Below are positions 22,550 through 32,989 of a stretch of 64,000 bases of DNA, piece by piece. Location: contig QEOQ01000253.1 in assembly GCA_010279815.1 (NCBI GenBank), positions 1,305,681 to 1,369,680 of the forward strand, given 5' to 3'. The first letter of the stretch is position 1; every line of letters begins with the position of its first letter. The translations under genes and the position numbers were made by a program. Origin of the DNA: Brachionus plicatilis (Eukaryota; Rotifera; Eurotatoria; Ploima; Brachionidae). The notes below the pieces were generated by a model. It was not told where the DNA came from. It saw only the letters and a program-made list of their open reading frames with translations, and did not search any database.

Positions 22550-23104
22550 TTAATATGGATTACTAGCATCAGCCACATTTAAATGTGCTTCATCTAAATC
22601 AAAAGATGTGTAATCTGGTACTTCATCTTCATCAGTTTTAAACCCATATTTCAAGTTGTAAAACTGATCAATAAAATACGGATGAGTATCATCATCATCG
22701 AACATGTCAAAATACTTGCCAAAATCATGGACAAGTTCGAGTTGAATCTTTTTGCTGACTGATTTATACTGCCACAAAGTGCAGTGATTGTGCAAAGACC
22801 CATTAAGTTTTGAGTTGTTAGTATCCAAATTGGGATTCCAGATTAAGTACCAGCCTGAACACGGTGGATGATGACGCTTACATTCGAATTTGAACGAAGC
22901 AAATATGTTATCTTTTGGTGGCAGGACTCCTTCATAAAAGCCACAGCCAGTTACGTTATCAACTCTTTTTCTATACTTTTCGCGGATTTCTAAAAGCTTG
23001 TGTTGATAACTTTTTAGATCATCCTCTTTCATCGAAACATTTCGGAAGTTAAATCTCCACAAACCTGCAGTTGAAGACATCTTAAAAATATTATTTTTGA
23101 ACAA
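22550..23104 (-). CDS. Unrecognised 184-residue Cys/His protein in the RdRP cluster
   Basis: Single-exon ORF without lysine-rich low-complexity composition. Met9 (at 23080, MSSTAGLWRFNF) is a likely alternative start, since the first eight residues look like 5' UTR. The centre has ECKRHHPPCSGWYLIWNP and, 17 residues on, HNHCTLWQY, so two Cys/His clusters could bind a metal. The N-terminal half has a helical, charged stretch (LKSYQHKLLEIREKYRKR). The C-terminus is acidic (MFDDDDTHPYF, FKTDEDEVPDY). No signal peptide or membrane segment. I do not recognise a family. It sits between two genes that share the RdRP N-terminal module and has their orientation, which suggests but does not prove a related role. 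Confidence 0.65.
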   Translation of the reverse strand: MFKNNIFKMSSTAGLWRFNFRNVSMKEDDLKSYQHKLLEIREKYRKRVDNVTGCGFYEGVLPPKDNIFASFKFECKRHHPPCSGWYLIWNPNLDTNNSKLNGSLHNHCTLWQYKSVSKKIQLELVHDFGKYFDMFDDDDTHPYFIDQFYNLKYGFKTDEDEVPDYTSFDLDEAHLNVADASNPY

Positions 23105-23895
23105 AAATGAACAAGTTTAAAAAATTAAAAAACTATTTTTAAAAGAAAATTTTCCAAAAATATTTACAGTTTTTTTATACAATTGTATTTGGAAAAATTC
23201 CTTAACATATGATCATTTATATTAGACCGTAAAAAAATGAATTTCAATTTCAAACCGATGTTAGTTAGCTGTTTAGTGAAATAATCCTAAATTTGACTTA
23301 ACAAATATAATTGATCACATTTATATGATAAAACAATCGAATAAGACTTTTTTTAAATTTTTTTAATTTTAAAATTTTGATCCTTGATATTTATGACTGC
23401 TTTTTAAAAATTGTCATTTTTTAAACTAATTAGACAATGAAAAAATTTAAAAAAAGATTATATTAAATTTCTTCTTTGATGTAATTTTTAATAATTTTTT
23501 ATTCAAAAAGAATCCACTTATAAGGAAGAATTTTTGGCTGATTCCTTTTTAAAAGAAAAAATAATTAATCAATTGAGTTAATCTAAATAGTATTGATCCA
23601 GACAGCTTTTTAATAAATCTGAAAAAAAATACTTTAATTAAACAATGTCTAATTAAAAGATTTATAAAAAGTAATTAAAAAATATGTGCAAGCGTAAGAA
23701 TATTTTTTAATTAGAATAAATTGTTCATTTGGATGATAAAAAATTCTATTCATAAATTTTTATGATTGAAAATTAATTATTTTAAAAAATTAAAATCATA
23801 CAATCTACGTCAAAGTGTCCTAAAATTAAAAAATTTTTGGAATCAAAATTTTTTATTTTAAATAAGAAAACAAATAAAATTTTTTGATAGATGAT
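23105..23895. other. Spacer, no gene seen
   Basis: AT-rich DNA between two same-strand ORFs of the RdRP cluster. There is no RdRP-core similarity here, so the ORF upstream is not simply the head of a broken full-length RdRP. Confidence 0.55.
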
Positions 23896-24573
23896 TCATA
23901 ATTTTGATAACGCTAGTTTAATAAAATCAAATAAAATATAAAGAATTGTGAATTTAATTAAAAAGCTTAAAAATTCTTGATAATTTTTCGAATTAAAACA
24001 AGATTTGCTGCAATTTTCATCCAAAATTGTTTTGGTTTGAACAAGCCTTTTTTGTTCATTAAAAATGTCAACAAGATGCTTCTTGGTCTCAAGTGACCCA
24101 TGCTCATTTGAAATTTGTCTTACAATGGTAAAATGTGAGTCACTATCCGCAATAATTTGTTGTTCATAAATTTTGTGCTTTTCGGGAAAAAAAGTCGAGT
24201 CCCATTCTTTTGGATTTGCAGATCTATACCGAGTTTTGTATCTATAAAACATACCCTTGGCAAGACAATTGTTATTTTCATCCAAAAGTTTTATCTGAAA
24301 TGGTTTTTTGGACCTTAGGCTTTGAATTTTTAGTTCATCGTCATGATTGATAGGAATTCGAATCAAGCTGAAGTCGAGATAGATAAACCAAAATCTGACA
24401 CGCGACAAGTCTCCTCGGTTTATTATTAACTCATAAGTGGCCCCTATTTTAAGCGAGATTTTATCTCTCAACTCAATTTTAAGGCTTTTTATATTACTTC
24501 TGATATCAAGTATTTCGTCCGCAACATCACTCAATTCAGATTGAGGAGAATAAAGTTTTATCACAGAATTCAT
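23896..24573 (-). CDS. Stand-alone RdRP N-terminal-module protein with hydrophobic tail
   Basis: 225 residues, single exon. Residues 1-140 align by eye with the N-terminal module of both RdRPs: VIKLYSPQSELSDVADEILD (RdRP-B VIKLYPLGSVLSAISDEVID), a central ELRDKISLK, KKPFQIKLLDENN, AKGMFYRYKT, and PKEWDSTFFPEKHKIYEQ. No polymerase core follows. Instead there is a polar stretch and a C-terminal hydrophobic segment, FLSFLIKFTILYILFDFIKL, at about residues 200-219, which could anchor it in a membrane. It may be a partner or regulator of the RdRPs, or the remnant of a truncated paralog that kept an open frame. The module itself has no function known to me. Confidence 0.75.
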   Translation of the reverse strand: MNSVIKLYSPQSELSDVADEILDIRSNIKSLKIELRDKISLKIGATYELIINRGDLSRVRFWFIYLDFSLIRIPINHDDELKIQSLRSKKPFQIKLLDENNNCLAKGMFYRYKTRYRSANPKEWDSTFFPEKHKIYEQQIIADSDSHFTIVRQISNEHGSLETKKHLVDIFNEQKRLVQTKTILDENCSKSCFNSKNYQEFLSFLIKFTILYILFDFIKLALSKL

Positions 24574-25749
24574 TATTTTTAACTTTAAAATTACAATTTT
24601 ATTCTCTAATCTACATTAATGAGGTAACTTTTGTTAGATTTTAATATCATTAAAAGTATTAAGTTCTCAAAATGGTCTTATTTGCTATGATTATTTTAAA
24701 CAAAATGAAATGATTTTAATTCTAAAAATATCTTGTACTTTTAGAAATTAGTCCCAAATTGCATTTTAATCTCTTAACTTGCAAACATAGAATTAAATAT
24801 TAGATTATTAATCCTAAAAAAAAACATTCCTGAGCTTGAAATTTTTTAATTTTTGGTACGAAAATTTCAATCTTTGAATTTTTTAATTTTTTAATTTTTT
24901 AAGTGTAAAAAAAATCCTATCGATTACAGCCAGATTTTTGACTAATTTGGGTTAGTTGATATTCTGCAAAAATGTTTTCATTTGCCTTGAAATTGTTTTT
25001 TTTGTATTCGATTCAAGATCTTTAAACAAAATTGGACAAAAAATTACATTTGTATTTTAATAAAATAAATGAAATTATTAGCTCAATTTAAAAAGTTTGT
25101 GGTTGTATTTAATTTACAATACTGGTAAGCTTCTAAATTTCAAAAAAAAACATCAAAAATGTATATTTTAATAAAAAGATAAAAATGCAATTTTAAAAGT
25201 TATAAAAAACTTTTAATTATTGTTATTTTTTCTGGAAAATCCAAGAAATCTTGTTGCCCAGTTTTTTAAAAACAGGAGATAAAATTAAAAAATTAAAAAA
25301 ATTTTAGTATTTTTTTAAAAAGAGGAATCAGCCGATCGACTGAGATGACTAAAACGTAATCATTTCAAATAGCAAAGTAGATCATCTTTTTTGTTTTAGT
25401 TGAAATATAAAAATAAATAAAAATCTAATCTCATTGAATAAATTTTATTTTAAAAAATATAGAAATTTGCAGCGATTTATCGCTCTAGAGCATTTATGTT
25501 ATTTGACCGAAAGTTTTCTTCCGGAATCAAAAATTCTTATAAAGCTCTTTAGCAAGTCTCTTCTATGGATATTAAAAATGAAATAGATGAAAAATTACAG
25601 ATATTTACATGAAACATGTTAACAATTTATACCAAAGCATTTCAAAAACCAAAATACAACCGAGCAGATTTGACCTATTGTCAATCATCCCAGGAAAAAA
25701 CCGTGTGAACTAAAATTTTAAAAAAGAGTAAATCCTTTATAATTCAAAA

Positions 25750-26100
25750 ATATAATAATAATAATAATAATAAAAGCTACAGCAGACTTACTGCGGAGCA
25801 ATGCTATACCTAGCCTTGCTATGGTGGCTGTCTGATTTTAAAATATGTCTTAAAAAGATTATGTTAATAGGAAAAAATTAATTATTTTTGTTTCAAAAAG
25901 ATATCTAGTTTGTTTTTGAATTCATTTTTAGATTTTGCATTTACAACCTCTAACGGTATATCGGTAAAAATTTTATGGGAAATTTTATTACAAAAAAGCA
26001 CTAGAAAAATTTTAATCAAATGTTTCACTTTATGCTTCACTTTATCATCCTTAAACTTAATGAAATTTCTCGGAAAAAATAAGAAGCATTCTTTATAAAA
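25750..26100 (-). mobile_element. LINE 3' end, minus strand
   Basis: On the minus strand one frame ends IPLEVVNAKSKNEFKNKLDI and FLKQK before a stop at about 25883, the typical C-terminus of a LINE reverse transcriptase ORF (LP.EVVNA.S...FK..LD). A short 3' UTR follows with a CCGCAG-CTGCTG stem just before GTAGC, and then an (ATT)n tail (25757-25779). The rest of the element is missing or unreadable. Confidence 0.8.
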
Positions 26101-26379
26101 TAAGAAAATTATTTTTTCAAAAAAAATATCATTTTTATCTTTATTTAAAGTACTTCTACATTAATTTTACATATTTAAAATTAAAGTGTAAAAAATTTTG
26201 TTTTATGAGAAAAATCAACTGTTTTTGTAAAAATCAACAAAAAAAATTCTGCAAAAAGGCCTAAGTTAAACACATCTTTTATAAAAGCTTCCATAAAAAA
26301 TAAATATTTTCTTTGTCAGTAAACACAATTTACTAATGACAGGGAGAGAAACCATCAATTAATTTAGAGAAATGTCAAT

Positions 26380-26510
26380 AAGTTTTTTTGTCAATTATAT
26401 TTTCGTCAATACTATATTGTAAATTATATTAAATATTTGTAACTTAAATTAAATAATTGTGAATTAAATTAAATTATTGTCATTTAGATTAATTTATTGT
26501 ATATTAAAGC
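26380..26510. repeat. Degenerate tandem repeat, unit near 22-25 bp
   Basis: Repeated words ATTGTnAATTAAATTAAAT occur about five times with drift. Seen directly; no function implied. Confidence 0.5.
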
Positions 26511-26879
26511 TGTAAATAAGGATTTTGTCTTTTTTAAAAAAATATTTGTCAATAATATCTGTACTATAAGTAAATATCTCATTGCTGTCTTTATTGATCG
26601 AAGAAAAAGAAAAGCTAATATACGAAAAAAAATGGATATTCCAAATCTTGAATATGAATAAACACAATCATCTAGTTCAGCTCATGTCCGAAATCCCAAA
26701 TATTGTAAGTTTTTAACTTTATTTTAAATTTACCTTAATTTCAAATTAAAGTCGAAATGTTGACAACCTATTCTATTTAGAAATTTGTTTAGAATGGTTA
26801 TAAGTTTCTTCTAGTTGGCTCATGCGATAGAGGGAAAAAGTTCTGTCCTTTTAGAATTGCTGTGACAATGTACGAAAAA

Positions 26880-27065
26880 AATTAAAATTTTCTTTACTTG
26901 ACAAATATTTTTTTAAATTGACAAAAATAAAAAATAATTGACAAAACATTTATTTAAATGACGTTTATTTTTTCAAATTGATTCCTGTATAGCTGACAAA
27001 TTATCTAGTTTTAATTGACAAATATTTCTTTTTTAATTGACATTTATATATATTTATTGACAAAA
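26880..27065. repeat. Degenerate tandem repeat built on AATTGACAAA
   Basis: AATTGACAAA-type words recur every 18-25 bp about eight times, interrupted by T-rich runs. A similar but shorter cluster of CTGACAAAAAAA words lies at 3650-3720. Confidence 0.5.
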
Positions 27066-27591
27066 TATCATTTTGTCTTTACTAATTGGCTTAGCTCAAA
27101 GTTTTTTCTTCTAGCAAACACAAACAAATTTTTAGATTAGGCAAAATGGTTTAAATAGGGAGAGAAAAGTTGAGAGTAATTTTTATCTGGAGCAGAACAA
27201 TTTATTTAAAATTTTATAAAATCTGATTAAAATTTGATAAATTAATGAAATTTTAGAATATTTTAAATTTTAGCAAAATTTGTTGATTATTGTTAAAAAA
27301 AAATTTTATTTCAATATTCATTTTGAAAAAGTTTTTTTATGTTTTTTTTTTATTTGAACAAAATTGCTCTGCTCTGAAAAATTGCTCACATCTTCACTCT
27401 CCCGTTTAAATAACATGAATCAGATCAGAAAAATAGTCTCTTAAAGATTTATGTTTAAAATTAAAAAATTGAATTTATAAAATTTTATTTAATTGTGAAA
27501 ATGGCGAAATCGTTAAAAAAAATAGAAAATTAGAAAAATAAAATTAACAAAAAAACTTTAAGATAATAAAATGAGAATTTTGCTTAAAATG

Positions 27592-30500
27592 TTAAACTTT
27601 GTTAAAATTTGATAGCTTTGTGGCCGAAAACACATTTGTGCATTCAGTAGCCAAGCTAAAAGGAGTTAAATCCGGTAAAGCTAAACTCACTTTGCGACAT
27701 ATTTTATTGTTACAATAATTTTTTAAATAACACAAAATATCATAAAACATCCATGGAATTTCTTCATCTTTCAAGTCCAAATATAAAGTGACCACTCTAG
27801 ATCTAAAATGATATCCATCTAGACAATAAACACTATTTACATAATTTTCATCATCCAATTCTCTATCCGAATATTTTAAATTGACCACAAAATTCCTAAA
27901 TTTATTAATTAATCCAATTTTTTGTTGTTCTTTTTTTGAAACAGCTTCTTTTTTAGCTTGCTTTTCAAACATGCCTGTAAACAACTTAATTTCTTGTTTT
28001 CTGTCTTCCTTAATTTTACCATCCAGTTTTTTAACTTCCATGACAAACTTACTGTATTCTTGTCTTATCATTTTAAGATTTTCCAGTCTAATTGACTGTT
28101 TTGAAATATTTAAATTAATTTTCTTATTTTTTGATAAGATTTCTATTTCATCATCACTCAAAAATTGTCCATACAATGGCTGGTCTATTTGAGAAATCAA
28201 ATTCAAGTATTTTTTGATTGAAATAGCAGCTAGACAACCAAGTAGGGAATACCTATGGATATTTTGGTCAACTTTTTCTAAATCAAGGTTTTTACGGTCC
28301 AAAATTTCAGCCAATGCACAAAATTTTTCCTCTTTGTTCATGCCATCCAGACCTTTCAGCTCCTGGGTACTCAAAAACCAGTCTGGTTTTTTAACCCACT
28401 TCATTTGTCGCTCTCCAGAAGAAACTCCATCAATGCACTTGTTAATTTCTAATACTGCATTCAGATATCTTTGATCGAGCATGTTTTGCCGGTCTTGGTC
28501 ATACAAACAAGTCAAGTAATAGTGCCACAGTCCGATGCCATCCTCGTTTACAACCTGCTTGGCATAAAACTCAGCCAGCTGATTTCTCAAATTTTTTATT
28601 TTTACATAGCTGGAGAAATCTTGACTCTCAGGGTAGTCTATCAGTTTTTCAGAATTGTCGATGTTGGTCAAAATTTCATCCCACGAGACAAAATAAAAGT
28701 CGCCATCCAAGTCGCCTCCACTCAAAATATTGGTCAAAGGCCTGGTGCCTCTTTTGGGAAAGACAATACAATTTTCTAGATGTTGAAGTTCGGGCACAAA
28801 TTTTGTCCTCACTTTTCTGATTTCACTCAGACCGTAACATGGATTGCGACCCACTATGCAAAATTGTTCACTCAAAAACTGAATTTTTCCCGACTGATCT
28901 CGGTACGAAACAAAAACTTCATCCTGATCTAGAGTACCGGTTTCGTCCAAAATACCGATTAGGTGCCGAGATTTTTCTATTTGAATATTAATTTTTTTTT
29001 TAGCTATTAAACTGAACAAATGTTGTTCTATTATCAAATTTCTTATTATTTTATATTGTTTTGGGTCGAGTTCTTTGGCAAGGTTTTTTCGGCAAGCGAG
29101 AAGTATCATCTTGTATTTGTGAGTAAATTCAGTGATGTCATTTGAGTTGAATAGTTTAGAAACTGCTTTTTGCGGATTTATTAGACTTTCATCTAAATCG
29201 TTTAAATAATCTTTGAATAAAGAAATAATGTAATTTTTAAGCTGTGGCGATTTTGATAGACCATCCAGGACCATCAAAAATTCTGAATTAAGACTTGCTG
29301 GGGTAGAGTTGAAACTAGACCATGATACTATATTCAATTCTAAGCTGTTTGAGTCAAATTTTTGCTGACTTTCTCGAAAAATTACTTTTGTTTTACCATT
29401 TAATGGTAAATTGTTTGCTTTTAGAACATTGTTGAACACTCGGTCCGGAAATCCGACAAGCACCCCCTTAAAGCCACCACAGCGCACTTGAAAAATCATA
29501 CAATGATAATCAAGGTTCAAAATTTTTGATATTCTTTCACATAATTCTGATCGCATCAAACCAATTCCATCGGTGAAACACAAATTTTCACTACTTATCT
29601 CATCTTTGATCACATAAAACTGGTCTTTTTCCAAAATTATCGATGGTCTGCTTGAGGAAAAAAATTGACTGTATCTTTTACTTAATTTTTCTATAGAATT
29701 AAATTGATTAAAATTTCCCATTTTAAAAATAAATGATTGAAAGTCAATTTTCTGAAATGATTGCTCATCTATTGCCCAAAAATTTCGCTCTCTCATGCCA
29801 CTCTTCGAATTGCCGATAAAAAAAAATTTTTCTCTTTTGCCATTTACATCCACCTGGATGCCATTTAAAAGTAAATCGACCAATTCCTGCTTAAACAACT
29901 TGGCTTTGGTTTCCTGAATTTCAACTTTAAAACTTGCTATAAGCCTCACATTGTGCATTTCTCGTAATTTTCGCACTGCATGGTTGGATATAAAAATTTT
30001 GTCCAAATTCGAAATGAAGACGTTATTCTGAATTTTGGTAAAATTGGGATCTACATTGTTAAAAGTGAACAGAAGAGTAAAGGCAAAATATTTTTCTTTT
30101 TTTTTAGTCGGAAAATTAATTTCCGAAACCGACTCGATGCTGTCAAACAATTCCATACAAGCTTTGGAATCCAAAGAAATTTGACTTTGGCTATCAAAAT
30201 GGCTGGTTAAATTGGTCCGATTGGCAAAGCTGTAGTCATCATCGTCACTTGAGTTGTCAGTGAGACAAATCGACTCTAGTGCAGGTCTTTGCGAATCTTT
30301 TGGTCTTTTAATTGGTGAATTTTTTTGTGGACTAAATTTGAAGGACTTTTGGAAAGAGGATACATAGGATGAAGTGGGTGTTGAATGATTAATCTTGTTT
30401 TTGGCATAATTGGAAGAGTATTTTAGCGATTGGATGGAATGCAAGGATATGTCGGAATTGGAATTATCAGGAGTAGGAAAGAAATTTTGAGATTTGATGC

Positions 30501-30978
30501 TTTTTGGAGTCTCAGAGAGGAAAGAGTCAAACCTGGACTGTGAATTGTTAATATTATAATTCAAGTGATCTGATGGTATAAAATTGGGGTCCCATTTAAC
30601 CGGGTTCATTGAACGTTCACTTGATGATGTTCTGTATCGATAGAATAGTCCGAGTGCAATTGTAAGGTTGTTCTGGTCGACTAGTTTGGCTGAGAATGGA
30701 CTTTTAGATGTTCGAGATAAAATTTGATTTTCGTTAAAAATTTTAATTTCAGCTATGTTACAATTTTTGTACTCGAATTCGTACTGTCCTTTGATTTCTC
30801 GATCGCTCGAGATCAGAATTTGGTAAATGACACCGGGTGTCAGTTTTATGTTGTCCCGAAATTCGAAATACAAATTTGGAATTTTTCGGCTATCGATTAC
30901 TTCATCTGAAATGGCTGATAGAACAGAACCAAGTGGATACAGTTTTATAACCGGACGACTCATTTGTAAAATATTCAA
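27592..30978 (-). CDS. Cellular RNA-dependent RNA polymerase B (RDR/EGO-1 family)
   Basis: Paralog of the polymerase at 17596-20796; single exon, 1128 residues from the first Met. Met6 (at 30963, MSRPVIKLYP) is the better start because it aligns with the starts of the other two module proteins. Catalytic loop SGGDLDGDFYFVSWD with DLDGD at residues 756-760 of the longer form. Shared core blocks include VRCGGFKGVLVGF, FTHKYKMILLACRKN, LDPKQYKIIRNLIIEQ, NIQIEKSRHLIGILDETG, and the C-terminal HFRSRVVTLY and IPWMFYDILC. The N-terminal module (6-145) is followed by a Ser-rich linker of about 200 residues, longer than in RdRP-A. It lies upstream of the other three cluster genes on the same strand, but gaps of about 0.8-3 kb argue for separate promoters rather than one operon-like transcript. 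Confidence 0.95.
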   Translation of the reverse strand: MNILQMSRPVIKLYPLGSVLSAISDEVIDSRKIPNLYFEFRDNIKLTPGVIYQILISSDREIKGQYEFEYKNCNIAEIKIFNENQILSRTSKSPFSAKLVDQNNLTIALGLFYRYRTSSSERSMNPVKWDPNFIPSDHLNYNINNSQSRFDSFLSETPKSIKSQNFFPTPDNSNSDISLHSIQSLKYSSNYAKNKINHSTPTSSYVSSFQKSFKFSPQKNSPIKRPKDSQRPALESICLTDNSSDDDDYSFANRTNLTSHFDSQSQISLDSKACMELFDSIESVSEINFPTKKKEKYFAFTLLFTFNNVDPNFTKIQNNVFISNLDKIFISNHAVRKLREMHNVRLIASFKVEIQETKAKLFKQELVDLLLNGIQVDVNGKREKFFFIGNSKSGMRERNFWAIDEQSFQKIDFQSFIFKMGNFNQFNSIEKLSKRYSQFFSSSRPSIILEKDQFYVIKDEISSENLCFTDGIGLMRSELCERISKILNLDYHCMIFQVRCGGFKGVLVGFPDRVFNNVLKANNLPLNGKTKVIFRESQQKFDSNSLELNIVSWSSFNSTPASLNSEFLMVLDGLSKSPQLKNYIISLFKDYLNDLDESLINPQKAVSKLFNSNDITEFTHKYKMILLACRKNLAKELDPKQYKIIRNLIIEQHLFSLIAKKKINIQIEKSRHLIGILDETGTLDQDEVFVSYRDQSGKIQFLSEQFCIVGRNPCYGLSEIRKVRTKFVPELQHLENCIVFPKRGTRPLTNILSGGDLDGDFYFVSWDEILTNIDNSEKLIDYPESQDFSSYVKIKNLRNQLAEFYAKQVVNEDGIGLWHYYLTCLYDQDRQNMLDQRYLNAVLEINKCIDGVSSGERQMKWVKKPDWFLSTQELKGLDGMNKEEKFCALAEILDRKNLDLEKVDQNIHRYSLLGCLAAISIKKYLNLISQIDQPLYGQFLSDDEIEILSKNKKINLNISKQSIRLENLKMIRQEYSKFVMEVKKLDGKIKEDRKQEIKLFTGMFEKQAKKEAVSKKEQQKIGLINKFRNFVVNLKYSDRELDDENYVNSVYCLDGYHFRSRVVTLYLDLKDEEIPWMFYDILCYLKNYCNNKICRKVSLALPDLTPFSLATECTNVFSATKLSNFNKV

Positions 30979-31279
30979 AATAAAAAATATGAATTTTTAA
31001 ATTCAAAAAAATTGAATCAATTTTTAAGTCTCTAAGTTTTTTGATCGGATAAAAAAGCATTCTTAATCTAAATAATAAATTCGTTTTCTACTCAAAATCA
31101 TAATGGAAATTTGTTTTAAAATTAAATTAAAAAAAAAGTATTCTCAAATTTTATTGCTAAAAATTTAATTCTTTAAGATTGAAAATCAGTCAAAATATTC
31201 AATTTAATTTCTTTTTTAACTCCCAAAGGCTCTATTTTGTAACTATAATAAATTGATAAAAATATTTAAGCAAATTTTA

Positions 31280-31455
31280 GACTTCTTCTCATGGATTATT
31301 TCCACAAAGCAGATCATTTCTGGGCAATGTTAATTTCCGAAGGTTTTCTAGATTATTCATCGACTCAAAACACTTGGCTGTTTCTCTTAAGCTGCAACAG
31401 TGACCATGGTCATGGTGTTATGCTCACTGTTGTAGCATTTCATTATTATTATTAT
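31280..31455 (+). mobile_element. Probable LINE 3' UTR with terminal hairpin and (ATT)n
   Basis: A 13-nt stem GCTGCAACAGTGA (31391-31403) pairs with TCACTGTTGTAGC (31424-31436, one G-U) around a 20-nt loop and is followed by CATTTC and (ATT)n. The GTAGC-(ATT)n ending is shared with the LINE ends at 15.9 kb and 25.8 kb. No reverse transcriptase coding is readable in front of it, so only the tail remains. Confidence 0.6.
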
Positions 31456-32427
31456 TGATTATATATTTAGACTAAGCCTTTATGTTTTACAATATCTAAG
31501 ATGAAAATGAAAATCCTTCATTGATACATCGAGCATTTTCTAGTTTTGATGTAGCACGATCTTAATTTTTCTAAATCAAGGCTTTTTAATTTTCATTATA
31601 TACATCAGTTTTTTTTGTATCATTTAAAGAATTAGCTGTATTTTTAAATTTTAATTTAGGACTTAATGGCTGTTAATTATAAATCACAGACCCAAATAAA
31701 ATAAACCAGTTAAAATTTAGTAAATTTAGTTCAGCAATTTAGTGTAAAAAAAACATTAGGGGTTTAAGCTTTTAAAAAATTAATTTGAATAAAATTAAAT
31801 TTTTTAATTTAATGCTCTAAAAAATAAAAAAAAATATTTGTTTTCAATATTGGGAGATATTTAAAAATTATAACCTGGACTTTTAAAAAAAAAAATATGC
31901 TTTTTAAATAAGTCAATAAAAAATTAATTTTGGTCGTTTTTGGCTCTTCTAGGTTCTCTTTAGTTCTTTCATTTTTTTTTATATTGACTCTTCCAATACT
32001 AAGTACTTTGGTTTTATTCTAAAATTTAATTTGACTCTTTTGATTTTAAAAGCAGAAATTCTATTTAATGTTTAATAAGAAGACTTTTTAAGCAACTTCT
32101 AACAATAATTTGATTCCAAAATTATTTATGAAAAAGAATTCAATATTTTTAAAAATTTATTTGTTGATTTTTATCGTAAAATTTGACTCTCGACACAAAA
32201 TACTTGTTAAATTTTAATGGGAAGTAATTAATATGTAGGATAAAATAGTGAATTTCCCGCTATTTTAATTTTATATGTATATTTTAAATGAATGTCGATT
32301 TTATAATGATTAAGTCATCAATATATTTTTTAAAAAAACTAAAGTAATTAATTAAGACTAAGAATATTTTATATTGTCATTTATTTTGATAAAAGTAAAG
32401 AAAAAAAAAGATAAACTAAAAATGAAT

Positions 32428-32800
32428 TTATTTTTTTGAATGCTTAGAAGGACGGCCTCGTTTTCTCTTTAAAACAGTTGCAGTGGTTGATACCGTCTCT
32501 TCTGAGCTACTTGGGTTTTCATCGACATCGGCTTCAGGCTGAGTTTCGTTGGGCTGTCTAATTAAGGCGCTTACTGCTGCTGCTGGTCGTCCTTGTTTTC
32601 GTTTATGCTTAATTGGAATAGAATAAGCTACTTCAGAAAAGATGAAAAGTTTTAAACGAGAAGCTTAAGCGATAATATGATTGCATTTGTAGACTTTCGT
32701 CCAATTTTTACAATCACAAATGCTCCTTTCTCAGCAGTATAAATCTAAATGAATTGTGTTGATATGATTAATTGAGTTCAGCATGCTGCCAAAATCGTGA
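32428..32800 (-). pseudogene. Decayed MULE-like transposase C-terminus (SWIM zinc finger plus AT-hook)
   Basis: One minus-strand frame reads YHDFGSMLNSINHI, then after a TGA, CDCKNWTKVYKCNH, a CxCx(n)CxH SWIM zinc finger, then after a TAA, IPIKHKRKQGRPAAAV and LKRKRGRPSKHSKK followed by a stop at 32428. SWIM finger followed by basic GRP motifs is the C-terminal order of Mutator-like transposases. Two in-frame stops and no catalytic domain make it a fossil. Confidence 0.65.
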
Positions 32801-32989
32801 TATATTTTTTTTATCTTTTTTACTTAGAAACTCGCTTAGAATTTCCGGCATATTAACGTTAGTTTAAGGTTTTTATTTACTTAGTTTAATTTAATTTTTT
32901 TTTTGATAGTTTATTTAATATATTTTTTAAATGGCTTTGAGTTATTAAACTCCTTTCACCATTGTTAGAAGAATTTTTAAATATTGTTA

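Larger units (their letters stand above)
24574..27591. other. Intergenic within the RdRP cluster
   Basis: Holds a minus-strand LINE 3' end (25750-26100, listed) and degenerate tandem AT-rich repeats at 26380-26510 and 26880-27065. No host gene recognised. Confidence 0.55.
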
